A DNA stretch of 47,146 nt from Rahnella perminowiae (GTDB lineage: Bacteria > Pseudomonadota > Gammaproteobacteria > Enterobacterales > Enterobacteriaceae). Location of the stretch: contig NZ_JAFMOS010000638.1 in NCBI RefSeq assembly GCF_019049755.1, positions 1 through 47,146 of the forward strand. Reading direction: 5' to 3'. Of the stretch, positions 22,220-30,370 are shown one piece after another. Numbering within the stretch: position 1 is the first letter of the stretch; each line of letters starts with the position of its first letter. A program made the position numbers and the translations under genes. The notes under the pieces were generated by a model. That model made no database searches, was not told where the DNA came from, and saw nothing but the letters and a program-made list of their open reading frames with translations.

Positions 22220-23197
22220 ATGCTTCTCGCTATCGTACTGATGATTGTCGGCTTGTTACTGTTAGTGTATGCCGCTGATCGTCTGGTGTACGGAGCCGCA
22301 GTGCTGGCACGCTCGATAGGCATCTCCCCGCTGGTAATTGGTATGACTGTCGTCGGCGTCGGAATATCTCTTCCTGAACTGGTCGTTTCCACCACCGCGG
22401 CTATCAACGATCAGATGGATTTGGCCATCGGAAACGCCATTGGTTCGAATATCATTAATATTCTTCTGATTTTGGGCGGTGCCGCCCTGATTCATCCACT
22501 TTCCGTTCGTTCTGATATATTACGCCGCGAACTCCCATTATTGTTACTGGTCACGGCTCTGTGTGGTTTTCTGTTAAGCGACGGAGAACTCAGCCGGCTT
22601 GATGGTGTTTTGTTGCTGGCCAGTGCAGGCGTGTTCATGATGCTGGTGATAAAAATCGCCCGTGCTGCCGAAAAAGAAGGCCTGGATACGCTGACCTATG
22701 AGCAAATGTCCGAACTTCCACAAGACAGCAGCAATACGGTCGCGTTTTTATGGCTGGCGCTGGGCTTTATCATCATGCCCCTGGCATCGGGCATGATCGT
22801 TGATAACAGCACCGTCATCGCGCGTTATCTGGGTGTCAGCGAACTGGTGATCGGCCTGACGGTCATCGCCATCGGTACCAGTCTGCCGGAACTGGCGACC
22901 TTTATCGCCGGTGCTATCAAAGGCGAAGATGACATTGCGCTAGGTAACATCATTGGCGCAAACATTTTTAATACCTGTCTGGTGCTGGGATTACCCGCGC
23001 TGGTGGCACCAGGTTCGTTCAATCCGGACGCATTTCATCGCGATTATTGGGTCATGCTGGCGGTCAGCGTGGTGCTTTCCGGGCTATGCCTGATGCGTAA
23101 ACACCGTATCGGCCATTTAGCCGGTGCATTATTGCTGTGTGGATTTATCGCCTATATGGCAGTGCTGTTCCTGTTACCAGACAGCATTGCCTTCTGA
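22220..23197 (+). CDS. yrbG: Inner-membrane calcium/sodium antiporter-family protein YrbG
   Basis: CaCA-superfamily cation antiporter; substrate in bacteria not firmly known. From the ATG at 22220 it has 325 residues, as in E. coli YrbG; AAGGA lies seven bases upstream. The two inverted alpha-repeats carry the ion-binding signatures ISLPELVVS with GNAIGSNIINI, and TSLPELATF with GNIIGANIFN. The open frame extends 23 codons further up without similarity. First gene of the run to npr; E. coli mutants have no strong phenotype that I recall. Confidence 0.93.
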   Translation: MLLAIVLMIVGLLLLVYAADRLVYGAAVLARSIGISPLVIGMTVVGVGISLPELVVSTTAAINDQMDLAIGNAIGSNIINILLILGGAALIHPLSVRSDILRRELPLLLLVTALCGFLLSDGELSRLDGVLLLASAGVFMMLVIKIARAAEKEGLDTLTYEQMSELPQDSSNTVAFLWLALGFIIMPLASGMIVDNSTVIARYLGVSELVIGLTVIAIGTSLPELATFIAGAIKGEDDIALGNIIGANIFNTCLVLGLPALVAPGSFNPDAFHRDYWVMLAVSVVLSGLCLMRKHRIGHLAGALLLCGFIAYMAVLFLLPDSIAF

Positions 23198-23216
23198 ACT
23201 CTGTCAGGAACCGACT

Positions 23217-24203
23217 ATGGCTAACGATACCTTCGCCCCCGGTTTTGATTTTCAGGCCGTCGGACGTGATGTACTGAAAACAGAACGTGAAGGACTTGAG
23301 CAGTTAGATCAATACATTAACGGTGATTTTACCCGCGCCTGCGAAAAAATTTTCGCCTGCAATGGCAAAGTCGTTGTCATGGGCATGGGCAAATCCGGTC
23401 ATATTGGCCGTAAGATGGCCGCCACCTTTGCCAGTACAGGCACGCCGGCCTTCTTTGTGCATCCCGGTGAAGCCAGCCACGGTGACCTGGGCATGGTGTC
23501 AAAGCAGGATGTCGTCATTCTGATTTCCAACTCCGGTGAAGCCCATGAAATTCTGGGGCTGATTCCGGTACTCAAACGCCTGGGCATTACGCTTATCTGC
23601 ATGACGTCTAACCCTGAAAGCACGATGGGAAAAGCGGCGGATGTCCATCTTTGTGTAAAAGTGCCCAAAGAAGCCTGCCCGCTGGGGCTGGCACCGACCA
23701 GCAGCACCACAGCGGTGCTGGTGATGGGCGATGCTCTGGCTGTCGCACTGCTGGAAGCTCGCGGGTTCACACCGGAAGATTTCGCCCTGTCACACCCTGG
23801 CGGAGCACTGGGTCGCAAGCTGTTGCTTCGCGTCAGCGATATCATGCACACCGGAGATGAGATCCCGCACGTCAGCCGCGAGGCGTCGTTACGGGATGCG
23901 TTGCTGGAAATCACCCGTAAAAATCTGGGCATGACGGTTATCTGCAACGATTTGATGAAAATCGAAGGGATTTTTACCGATGGGGATTTGCGACGCATCT
24001 TTGATATGGGTGTCAACATCAATACGGCATCAATTGCGGATGTGATGACGACAGGCGGCATTCGCGTACGTCCGTCACTGCTGGCAGTTGATGCGCTGAA
24101 TTTAATGCAGGACAAACACATCACGTGTGTGATGGTTGCTGATGGTGACCAGTTGCTGGGTGTGTTACATATGCACGATATGCTGCGCGCTGGCGTAGTT
24201 TAA
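23217..24203 (+). CDS. kdsD: D-arabinose 5-phosphate isomerase KdsD
   Basis: Cytoplasmic SIS-domain enzyme converting ribulose 5-phosphate to arabinose 5-phosphate, the first step to Kdo of LPS. 328 residues as in E. coli from the ATG at 23217 (AGGAA upstream). SIS domain at about 40-185 with GMGKSGHIGRKMAATF and STSTTA-type APTSSTTAVLVMGDALA; a pair of CBS domains follows (about 205-328). Overlaps nothing; 16 bases before kdsC. Confidence 0.97.
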   Translation: MANDTFAPGFDFQAVGRDVLKTEREGLEQLDQYINGDFTRACEKIFACNGKVVVMGMGKSGHIGRKMAATFASTGTPAFFVHPGEASHGDLGMVSKQDVVILISNSGEAHEILGLIPVLKRLGITLICMTSNPESTMGKAADVHLCVKVPKEACPLGLAPTSSTTAVLVMGDALAVALLEARGFTPEDFALSHPGGALGRKLLLRVSDIMHTGDEIPHVSREASLRDALLEITRKNLGMTVICNDLMKIEGIFTDGDLRRIFDMGVNINTASIADVMTTGGIRVRPSLLAVDALNLMQDKHITCVMVADGDQLLGVLHMHDMLRAGVV

Positions 24204-24219
24204 TTGAGGAATTCCCTAA

Positions 24220-24786
24220 ATGAGTAATAGCGCAGCCCTGGCGGAAACCTGCTACGGTCCGGTCAGTACGCAAGTGCTTGAACGGGCGAAAGCGGTCCGC
24301 CTGCTGATTTGCGATGTCGATGGCGTCATGTCTGATGGCCTGATCTATATGGGAAATCAGGGAGAAGAGCTGAAAAGTTTCAACGTTCGCGATGGTTACG
24401 GTATCCGCTGCCTGCTGACATCCGGCATCGAAGTCGCGATTATTACAGGCCGCAATGCAAAATTACTGGAAGATCGCGCTAAAACTCTGGGTATTCGCCA
24501 CTTGTATCAGGGCCAGTCGGATAAGCTTTTGGCCTTCCGCGAACTGTTAGATACACTGTCTCTTCGGGCCGAAGAAGTGGCATACATTGGTGATGACCTG
24601 ATTGACTGGCCGGTGATGGCCGAAGTGGGTCTTTCTGTGGCGGTTCAGGATGCACATCCTGTTTTGTTACCAAAAGCGCATTATGTTACCCGTATCGCTG
24701 GCGGGCGTGGTGCAGTTCGCGAACTGTGTGATTTGATTCTGCTGGCGCAGGGCAAGCTGGAGGACGCCAAAGGGCTGTCGATATGA
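24220..24786 (+). CDS. kdsC: Kdo 8-phosphate phosphatase KdsC
   Basis: HAD phosphatase that releases phosphate from Kdo-8-P. 188 residues as in E. coli. HAD motif I is ICDVDGVMSDG, motif II ITGRNAK, motif IV IGDDLIDWPVM. Tetramer-forming C-terminal tail RELCDLILLAQGKLEDAKG is present. Its stop overlaps the lptC start (ATGA), so LPS sugar synthesis and LPS export genes are translationally linked. Confidence 0.97.
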   Translation: MSNSAALAETCYGPVSTQVLERAKAVRLLICDVDGVMSDGLIYMGNQGEELKSFNVRDGYGIRCLLTSGIEVAIITGRNAKLLEDRAKTLGIRHLYQGQSDKLLAFRELLDTLSLRAEEVAYIGDDLIDWPVMAEVGLSVAVQDAHPVLLPKAHYVTRIAGGRGAVRELCDLILLAQGKLEDAKGLSI

Positions 24787-25352
24787 GTAAAGCAAAACTT
24801 TGGGTTATTCTGGCGCTTACCGCCATTGTCCTGGTGCTGATTGGCTGGTCATTGTCTGACAACAGCGATGATGTTCCGCAGGTGGTTAACGATCAGGATC
24901 CGACTTATCAGACTTCCCACACCGTTACGATGGTATATGACCCGATGGGCAGCCTGACGTATAAACTGGTGTCAGACGAGGTAAAATATTACACCACGGA
25001 TCAGGTGTCGTGGTTTACTCATCCGGTCGCGACCATGTATGACAAGAACAAAGTAGCCACCTGGGTATTACGTTCCGATAAAGCGAAACTGACTCAGGAT
25101 AAGATGCTTTATCTCTATGGGCATGTGCAGGCCGATAGCCTGACGCCTGAGACATCACAGCTGCAAAGAATCAAAACGGACAATGCACAGGTTAACCTGA
25201 CGACACAGGACGTTGCCTCAGACGATGAAGTGACGCTTTATGGTACAGGTTTTACATCTAACGGCATGAAAATGCGTGGTAATCTGCGTGATAAAACAGC
25301 AGAGCTGATCGAAAAGGTATCGACTTCCTATGAAATTCAAAGCAAAAAATAA
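24783..25352 (+). CDS. lptC: LPS export protein LptC
   Basis: Bitopic inner-membrane protein that receives LPS from LptBFG and hands it to LptA. 189 residues (E. coli 191). N-terminal membrane helix at about 7-25 (VILALTAIVLVLIGW), then the periplasmic beta-jellyroll. Start overlaps kdsC by four bases; end overlaps lptA by 23 bases. Confidence 0.96.
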   Translation: MSKAKLWVILALTAIVLVLIGWSLSDNSDDVPQVVNDQDPTYQTSHTVTMVYDPMGSLTYKLVSDEVKYYTTDQVSWFTHPVATMYDKNKVATWVLRSDKAKLTQDKMLYLYGHVQADSLTPETSQLQRIKTDNAQVNLTTQDVASDDEVTLYGTGFTSNGMKMRGNLRDKTAELIEKVSTSYEIQSKK

Positions 25353-25887
25353 AATCCGTGATCTTCTGATCGTCAGCTCATTGTTAGCCGTCAGCGTTCC
25401 GGCATTTGCCTTAAAAGACGACACAACGAAACCGATCACCATTGACTCGGCAAATCAGGCACTCGACGTCAACACCAATACCGCGACGTTTACCGGCAAT
25501 GTGGTGGTGAATCAGGGCACGATCCAGGTTAAAGCCGATAAAGTGGTGGTGATACGTCCGCAGGGTGTGTCCGGTAAAGAAGTGGTAGAAGGTTACGGTA
25601 ACCCGGTGACGTTCTATCAGATGCAGGACAACGGTAAGCCGGTAAAAGGCCATGCCCAGAAAGTCCGCTACGAAGTGGAAAATGACCTCGTCACGCTGAC
25701 CGGCAATGCTTACCTTGAGCAACTGGACAGCAATGTGAAAGGCGACCGCATTACTTATCTGGTACAGAAACAGCAAATGGAAGCTTTTAGTGATAAGGGT
25801 AACCGTGTGACGACCGTTCTGGTCCCTTCGCAGCTGCAACAAAAAACGCCTGCAGCGGGCGGCCAGCCGACCAAAAAGAGTAACTGA
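25330..25887 (+). CDS. lptA: Periplasmic LPS bridge protein LptA
   Basis: Forms the periplasmic filament that carries LPS from LptC to LptDE. 185 residues as in E. coli. Signal peptide of about 27 residues ending VPAFA/LKD; OstA/jellyroll core TATFTGNVVVNQGTIQVKADKVVV and AFSDKGNRVTTVLVPSQLQ. The start lies inside the lptC end; lptB follows after six bases. Confidence 0.97.
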   Translation: MKFKAKNKIRDLLIVSSLLAVSVPAFALKDDTTKPITIDSANQALDVNTNTATFTGNVVVNQGTIQVKADKVVVIRPQGVSGKEVVEGYGNPVTFYQMQDNGKPVKGHAQKVRYEVENDLVTLTGNAYLEQLDSNVKGDRITYLVQKQQMEAFSDKGNRVTTVLVPSQLQQKTPAAGGQPTKKSN

Positions 25888-25893
25888 TATTTT

Positions 25894-26619
25894 ATGGCTA
25901 AATTAATCGCAGAGAATCTCGCCAAGGCATACAAAGGCCGTAAGGTCGTTGAAGATGTCAGCCTGATGGTCAACTCGGGTGAAATCGTCGGGTTATTGGG
26001 CCCAAATGGTGCGGGTAAAACCACCACCTTTTACATGGTCGTGGGCATTGTCCAGCGCGATGCGGGCCGTATCATCGTTGATGATGAAGACATCAGCCTG
26101 CTGCCGCTGCATACCCGCGCCCGTCGCGGTATTGGTTATCTTCCGCAGGAAGCCTCCATATTCCGTCGTCTCAGTGTATTTGATAACCTGATGGCGGTGC
26201 TGCAGATCCGTGATGATCTGACCAAAGAACAGCGTAATGACCGCGCGAATGAATTAATGGAAGAGTTCCATATTTCTCATTTGCGCGATAACCTCGGTCA
26301 GTCACTGTCCGGTGGTGAACGACGTCGTGTGGAAATTGCCCGTGCGCTGGCAGCAAACCCTAAATTCATCCTGCTGGATGAACCGTTCGCCGGGGTTGAC
26401 CCGATTTCCGTTATCGACATTAAAAAAATCATTGAGCATTTACGTGACAGCGGCCTCGGCGTACTGATCACTGACCATAACGTGCGCGAAACACTCGACG
26501 TTTGTGAACGCGCGTATATTGTCAGTCAGGGGAAATTGATTGCCCACGGCACGCCAGCCGACATTCTTGCTGATGAACAAGTTAAACGTGTTTATCTTGG
26601 TGAAGAATTCCGTCTGTGA
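25894..26619 (+). CDS. lptB: LPS export ABC transporter ATPase LptB
   Basis: Cytoplasmic ATPase powering LPS extraction by LptFG and LptC. 241 residues as in E. coli. Walker [11 protein letters not shown] near 38-47, signature [14 protein letters not shown], Walker [14 protein letters not shown] and switch histidine in ITDHNVRET. LptF/LptG are not in this window, as usual. An intercistronic hairpin separates it from rpoN. Confidence 0.98.
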   Translation: MAKLIAENLAKAYKGRKVVEDVSLMVNSGEIVGLLGPNGAGKTTTFYMVVGIVQRDAGRIIVDDEDISLLPLHTRARRGIGYLPQEASIFRRLSVFDNLMAVLQIRDDLTKEQRNDRANELMEEFHISHLRDNLGQSLSGGERRRVEIARALAANPKFILLDEPFAGVDPISVIDIKKIIEHLRDSGLGVLITDHNVRETLDVCERAYIVSQGKLIAHGTPADILADEQVKRVYLGEEFRL

Positions 26620-26638
26620 TCTGTGCCGCCGGAACCGT

Positions 26639-26666
26639 GCCTGTTTCCACCTACACTGAAACAGGC
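26639..26666 (+). other. Hairpin between lptB and rpoN
   Basis: GCCTGTTTC pairs perfectly with GAAACAGGC around ten bases. There is no T-run, so it is not a standard terminator; it may be an RNA processing or stability element that sets the lptB/rpoN ratio. Confidence 0.45.
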
Positions 26667-26720
26667 CGTCTCTGACAGAAGTGTTGCCGTTTTCACTCAT
26701 CAACGGAATTAAGCCAAGAT

Positions 26721-28154
26721 ATGAAGCAAGGTTTGCAACTCAGACTCAGCCAACAACTGGCTATGACTCCCCAGTTACAACAGGCCATCCGCTTGTTGCA
26801 ACTGTCCACGCTTGAGCTCCAGCAGGAGATCCAACTCGCGCTGGAGAGCAACCCTCTGTTGGAACAAACTGACCTTCATGAAGAAATCGACTCGGTAGAA
26901 GCCACCGACAGCGAGGGGTTAGACACCCGCGAGGCGCTCGAGCAAAAAGATATGCCGGAAGAATTGCCGCTCGACGCGACCTGGGATGAGATTTACACCG
27001 CAGGCACGCCGTCCGGTACCGGTAATGATTACAGCGACGACGAGCTGCCCATTTATCAGGGTGAAACCACCCAGACCCTTCAGGATTACCTGATGTGGCA
27101 GGTTGAGCTGACGCCGTTTTCTGATACTGATGCCGCGATTGCCACATCAATTGTCGATGCGGTGGATGACACCGGTTACCTGACCGTCTCCCTTGAAGAC
27201 ATCCTCGAAAGCGTCGGTGATGAAAACATCACGATGGACGAAGTTGAGGCCGTACTTAAACGCGTTCAGCGTTTTGATCCGGTGGGGGTGGCAGCACGTG
27301 ACCTGCGCGATTGTCTGCTGATCCAGCTGTCTCAATATGCCACTGACACGCCTTTCATCACTGAAGCCCGTCTTATCATCAGCGAACATCTCGATTTGCT
27401 GGCGAACCATGATTTCCGCGCACTTATGCGATCAACCCGGTTAAAAGAAGATACACTCAAAGGAGCGATGCTTCTGATCCAGTCTCTGGATCCGCGTCCG
27501 GGTCAGTCGATCAATACCGGCGAATCCGAATACGTGATCCCGGATGTGCTGGTGCGTAAAGTGTCAGGGGTCTGGACGGTAGAACTCAATTCCGACAGCA
27601 TTCCGCGTCTGAAGATTAACCAGCAGTACGCCGCGATGGGTAACTCCACACGCAGCGACAGCGACGGGCAATTTATCCGCAGCAATCTGCAGGAAGCCAA
27701 GTGGTTAATTAAAAGCCTGGAAAGCCGTAACGACACGCTGTTGAAAGTGACGCGCTGCATCGTTGAGCAGCAGCAGGCGTTCTTTGAACTGGGTGAAGAA
27801 TTTATGAAACCTATGGTGCTGGCCGATATTGCCAGTGCCGTGGAAATGCATGAATCGACGATTTCACGCGTGACGACACAAAAGTTCCTGCACAGTCCGC
27901 GTGGTATTTTCGAACTGAAGTATTTCTTCTCCAGCCATGTCAGTACAGACAGCGGCGGCGAGGCATCGTCAACCGCGATCCGGGCGCTGGTGAAGAAATT
28001 AATCGCAGCGGAGAATCCTGTAAAACCGCTCAGTGACAGCAAGTTAGCAACCCTGCTTTCCGATCAGGGAATTATGGTTGCGCGCCGGACTGTCGCCAAA
28101 TACCGAGAGTCTTTGTCCATCCCGCCCTCAAACCAACGTAAACAGTTAGTTTGA
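26721..28154 (+). CDS. rpoN: RNA polymerase sigma-54 factor RpoN
   Basis: Alternative sigma factor for nitrogen-related and other enhancer-dependent promoters. 477 residues, as in E. coli. Region I is glutamine/leucine-rich ([24 protein letters not shown], about 6-29), region II acidic (about 50-115), then the core-binding domain, the helix-turn-helix near 365-385 and the RpoN box [10 protein letters not shown] at 454-463. Starts the rpoN-hpf-ptsN-rapZ-npr block. Confidence 0.98.
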   Translation: MKQGLQLRLSQQLAMTPQLQQAIRLLQLSTLELQQEIQLALESNPLLEQTDLHEEIDSVEATDSEGLDTREALEQKDMPEELPLDATWDEIYTAGTPSGTGNDYSDDELPIYQGETTQTLQDYLMWQVELTPFSDTDAAIATSIVDAVDDTGYLTVSLEDILESVGDENITMDEVEAVLKRVQRFDPVGVAARDLRDCLLIQLSQYATDTPFITEARLIISEHLDLLANHDFRALMRSTRLKEDTLKGAMLLIQSLDPRPGQSINTGESEYVIPDVLVRKVSGVWTVELNSDSIPRLKINQQYAAMGNSTRSDSDGQFIRSNLQEAKWLIKSLESRNDTLLKVTRCIVEQQQAFFELGEEFMKPMVLADIASAVEMHESTISRVTTQKFLHSPRGIFELKYFFSSHVSTDSGGEASSTAIRALVKKLIAAENPVKPLSDSKLATLLSDQGIMVARRTVAKYRESLSIPPSNQRKQLV

Positions 28155-28177
28155 CCTCAACAGAGAAGGAAGACATT

Positions 28178-28465
28178 ATGCAGCTCAACATTACCGGACA
28201 TCACATTGAGATCACGGATCCCCTGAGAGAGTTCATCACGTCGAAACTGGCTAAGCTCGAGCAGTATTTCGACAGGATTAATCAGGTGTATGTGGTGTTG
28301 AGCGTGGAAAAGGTGCAGAAAGTAGCGGAAGCCACTTTGCATGTGAACGGAGGCGAATTACATGCCACCTCGGAACATCAGGATATGTACGCAGCGATTG
28401 ACGGGCTGGTTGATAAACTGGCCCGACAGCTGAATAAACATAAAGACAAACTGAAACAGCACTGA
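28178..28465 (+). CDS. hpf: Ribosome hibernation promoting factor HPF
   Basis: Small protein that, with RMF, turns 70S ribosomes into inactive 100S dimers in stationary phase. From the ATG at 28178 (AGAAGGAAGA upstream) it has 95 residues, as in E. coli: MQLNITGHHIEITDPLREF, YFDRINQVYVVL, and the basic end HKDKLKQH. This is the short HPF type. 23 bases after rpoN; the open frame overlapping the rpoN stop is not the likely start. Confidence 0.97.
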   Translation: MQLNITGHHIEITDPLREFITSKLAKLEQYFDRINQVYVVLSVEKVQKVAEATLHVNGGELHATSEHQDMYAAIDGLVDKLARQLNKHKDKLKQH

Positions 28466-28471
28466 CATTCA

Positions 28472-28535
28472 TGTAGCCAACCCTGTGCTACAAACCTTCG
28501 GGCATCGGCTTGTGACCTTCGGGAAACGAGCCGAT
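28472..28535 (+). other. Two hairpins between hpf and ptsN
   Basis: TGTAGC/GCTACA (28472-28492) and ATCGGCT/AGCCGAT (28504-28535) can form in the transcript. Neither has a T-run. They may protect the hpf 3' end after processing or control ptsN expression. Confidence 0.4.
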
Positions 28536-28575
28536 ATAGCTTTAAGGGTGAAACAGCGCAAAAGTGAAAGATGAC

Positions 28576-29046
28576 ATGATTAACGATACTGCAATGCAAT
28601 TAACGTCGGTGCTTAATGCCGAATGCACCAAAAGCGGCGTTCATTGCGCCAGCAAAAAACGCGCACTGGAAATCATCAGCGAGCTGGCCGCCAAACAATT
28701 AAATTTGTCGCCACAGGTGATTTTCGACGCTATTTTGACCCGCGAACGTATGGGGAGCACCGGGATCGGTGCCGGGATCGCCATCCCGCACGGTAAGCTG
28801 GAAGAAGACACTTTACGTGCCGTTGGCGTGTTCATTCAGCTTGAACAGCCGATTGCTTTTGACGCCATCGATAATCAGCCGGTAGATTTGCTTTTTGCCT
28901 TGCTGGTACCGGCAGATCAATGTAAAACCCATTTACATACATTATCTTTAGTCGCGAAGAAATTAGCTGATAAAACAGTATGTCGCCGTCTGCGTGGTGC
29001 GCAAAGCGACGAAGAACTGTTCCAGATAATGACTGAAAACGAATAA
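28576..29046 (+). CDS. ptsN: Nitrogen-PTS enzyme IIA (EIIA-Ntr)
   Basis: Fructose-type EIIA domain that takes phosphate from NPr and regulates potassium transport (TrkA, KdpD) and other targets. From the ATG at 28576 it has 156 residues (E. coli 163, whose tail is longer). The phosphorylated histidine is H72 in GAGIAIPHGKLEED. A GTG four codons upstream is an alternative start. Between hpf and rapZ, the standard order. Confidence 0.95.
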   Translation: MINDTAMQLTSVLNAECTKSGVHCASKKRALEIISELAAKQLNLSPQVIFDAILTRERMGSTGIGAGIAIPHGKLEEDTLRAVGVFIQLEQPIAFDAIDNQPVDLLFALLVPADQCKTHLHTLSLVAKKLADKTVCRRLRGAQSDEELFQIMTENE

Positions 29047-29113
29047 ATTGCTGATTCCCGGTACGGTGCCGGGAAAATGAATTCTGAACACTGAATGCCA
29101 GGGGAGTGTCACC

Positions 29114-29968
29114 ATGGTGCTGATGATTGTCAGCGGCCGTTCCGGTTCCGGGAAGTCGGTTGCCCTACGGGCATTAGAAGACATGGGTTTTTACTGTGTG
29201 GACAATTTACCGGTGGTGTTATTGCCGCAGCTTGCCCAGACACTCGTTGAACGTAATACGTCAGCGGCCGTGAGCATTGACGTCCGTAACATGCCGGAAA
29301 CACCCGAAGTTTATGAGCATGCGATGTCACAACTGCCGGAGAGTTTTTCGCCGCAGCTGTTATTCCTTGATGCCGACCGTAATACTTTGATCCGCCGTTA
29401 CAGCGACACCCGTCGTCTGCACCCGCTTTCCAGCAAAAACTTGTCCCTCGAAAGTGCCATTGATGAAGAAGCCGATCTGCTCGAACCGCTGCGTTCGTCG
29501 GCGGATCTGATCATCGATACCTCCGAAATGTCCGTGCATGAACTGGCAGAAATGCTGCGTACCCGTCTGCTGGGTAAACGCGAGCGCGAACTGACCATGG
29601 TATTCGAATCCTTCGGCTTCAAACACGGCATACCGATTGATGCGGATTACGTCTTCGACGTCCGTTTTCTGCCGAACCCGCACTGGGATCCGAAATTGCG
29701 TCCGATGACCGGCCTTGATAAGCCGGTGGCGGCGTTCCTCGACCGTCATACTGAAGTGCATAACTTTATCTACCAGACCCGCAGCTACCTCGAACAGTGG
29801 CTGCCAATGCTGGAAACCAACAACCGCAGCTATCTGACCGTCGCCATTGGCTGTACCGGCGGTAAACACCGTTCGGTGTACATCGCAGAGCAACTGGCCG
29901 ACTATTTCCGTTCCCGCGGGAAGAATGTGCAGTCCCGCCATCGCACGCTGGAAAAACGCAAATCATGA
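29114..29968 (+). CDS. rapZ: RNase adapter RapZ
   Basis: RNA-binding protein that delivers the sRNA GlmZ to RNase E when glucosamine-6-phosphate is plentiful, lowering GlmS; it senses that amino-sugar phosphate directly. 284 residues as in E. coli. Walker A GRSGSGKS at 8-15 and the C-terminal ligand/RNA-binding half with [20 protein letters not shown]. Overlaps npr by four bases. Confidence 0.98.
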   Translation: MVLMIVSGRSGSGKSVALRALEDMGFYCVDNLPVVLLPQLAQTLVERNTSAAVSIDVRNMPETPEVYEHAMSQLPESFSPQLLFLDADRNTLIRRYSDTRRLHPLSSKNLSLESAIDEEADLLEPLRSSADLIIDTSEMSVHELAEMLRTRLLGKRERELTMVFESFGFKHGIPIDADYVFDVRFLPNPHWDPKLRPMTGLDKPVAAFLDRHTEVHNFIYQTRSYLEQWLPMLETNNRSYLTVAIGCTGGKHRSVYIAEQLADYFRSRGKNVQSRHRTLEKRKS

Positions 29969-30237
29969 CGGTGAAACAAACGGTAGAAATCAAAAACCGG
30001 TTAGGCATGCACGCCCGACCGGCAATGAAATTGTTTGAACTGGTGCAGAGCTTTGAATCAGAAGTTATGCTGCGCAACGGCACGGGCATAGAAGCGGAAG
30101 CCAGCAGTGTTATCGCGCTGCTGATGCTAGACTCCCCGAAAGGCCAGAAAATCGAAATCGAAGCCACGGGGCCCGACGAAGAACAGGCGCTCACCGCTGT
30201 CGTAAATCTGATCAACTCCGGTTTTGACGAGGACTAA
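29965..30237 (+). CDS. npr: Phosphocarrier protein NPr
   Basis: HPr-like carrier of the nitrogen PTS that passes phosphate from EI-Ntr (PtsP) to PtsN. 90 residues. Phosphorylated histidine H16 in [11 protein letters not shown]; the [15 protein letters not shown] stretch is the conserved HPr serine-loop region. ATG overlaps the rapZ stop (ATGA). In E. coli yrbL follows; here it is replaced by a repeat and the sugar-acid cassette. Confidence 0.97.
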   Translation: MTVKQTVEIKNRLGMHARPAMKLFELVQSFESEVMLRNGTGIEAEASSVIALLMLDSPKGQKIEIEATGPDEEQALTAVVNLINSGFDED

Positions 30238-30242
30238 TCCCC

Positions 30243-30356
30243 GTCATATTTCAAGTTGCAGGTGCGTTGGCTGCGCTCAGTTACCCGAATCACTTACCCG
30301 TGTAAGCTCATCGGGACTCCTTCGTTTGCCACCTTCCTCAACTCGAACTATTTTGG
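30243..30356. repeat. Dispersed enterobacterial-type palindromic repeat
   Basis: A non-coding ~114-base element between the convergent genes npr and the PRD regulator. Its ends are imperfect inverted copies (ATATTTCAAGTTGCAGGTG on the left; complement AAATAGTTCGAGTTGAGGAA on the right). At its centre CTTAC/GTAAG (30293-30306) lies inside CCCGA/TCGGG (30284-30315). From memory, near-identical elements are scattered in Serratia, Yersinia and relatives. No T-run terminator is seen on either side, so the element may serve as the transcription barrier here. Confidence 0.75.
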
Positions 30357-30370
30357 GGATAAGTAAGATT

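Noticed and set aside
30238-30370. Insertion sequence remnant
   Set aside because: No transposase frame, and the element is fully explained as a short palindromic repeat.
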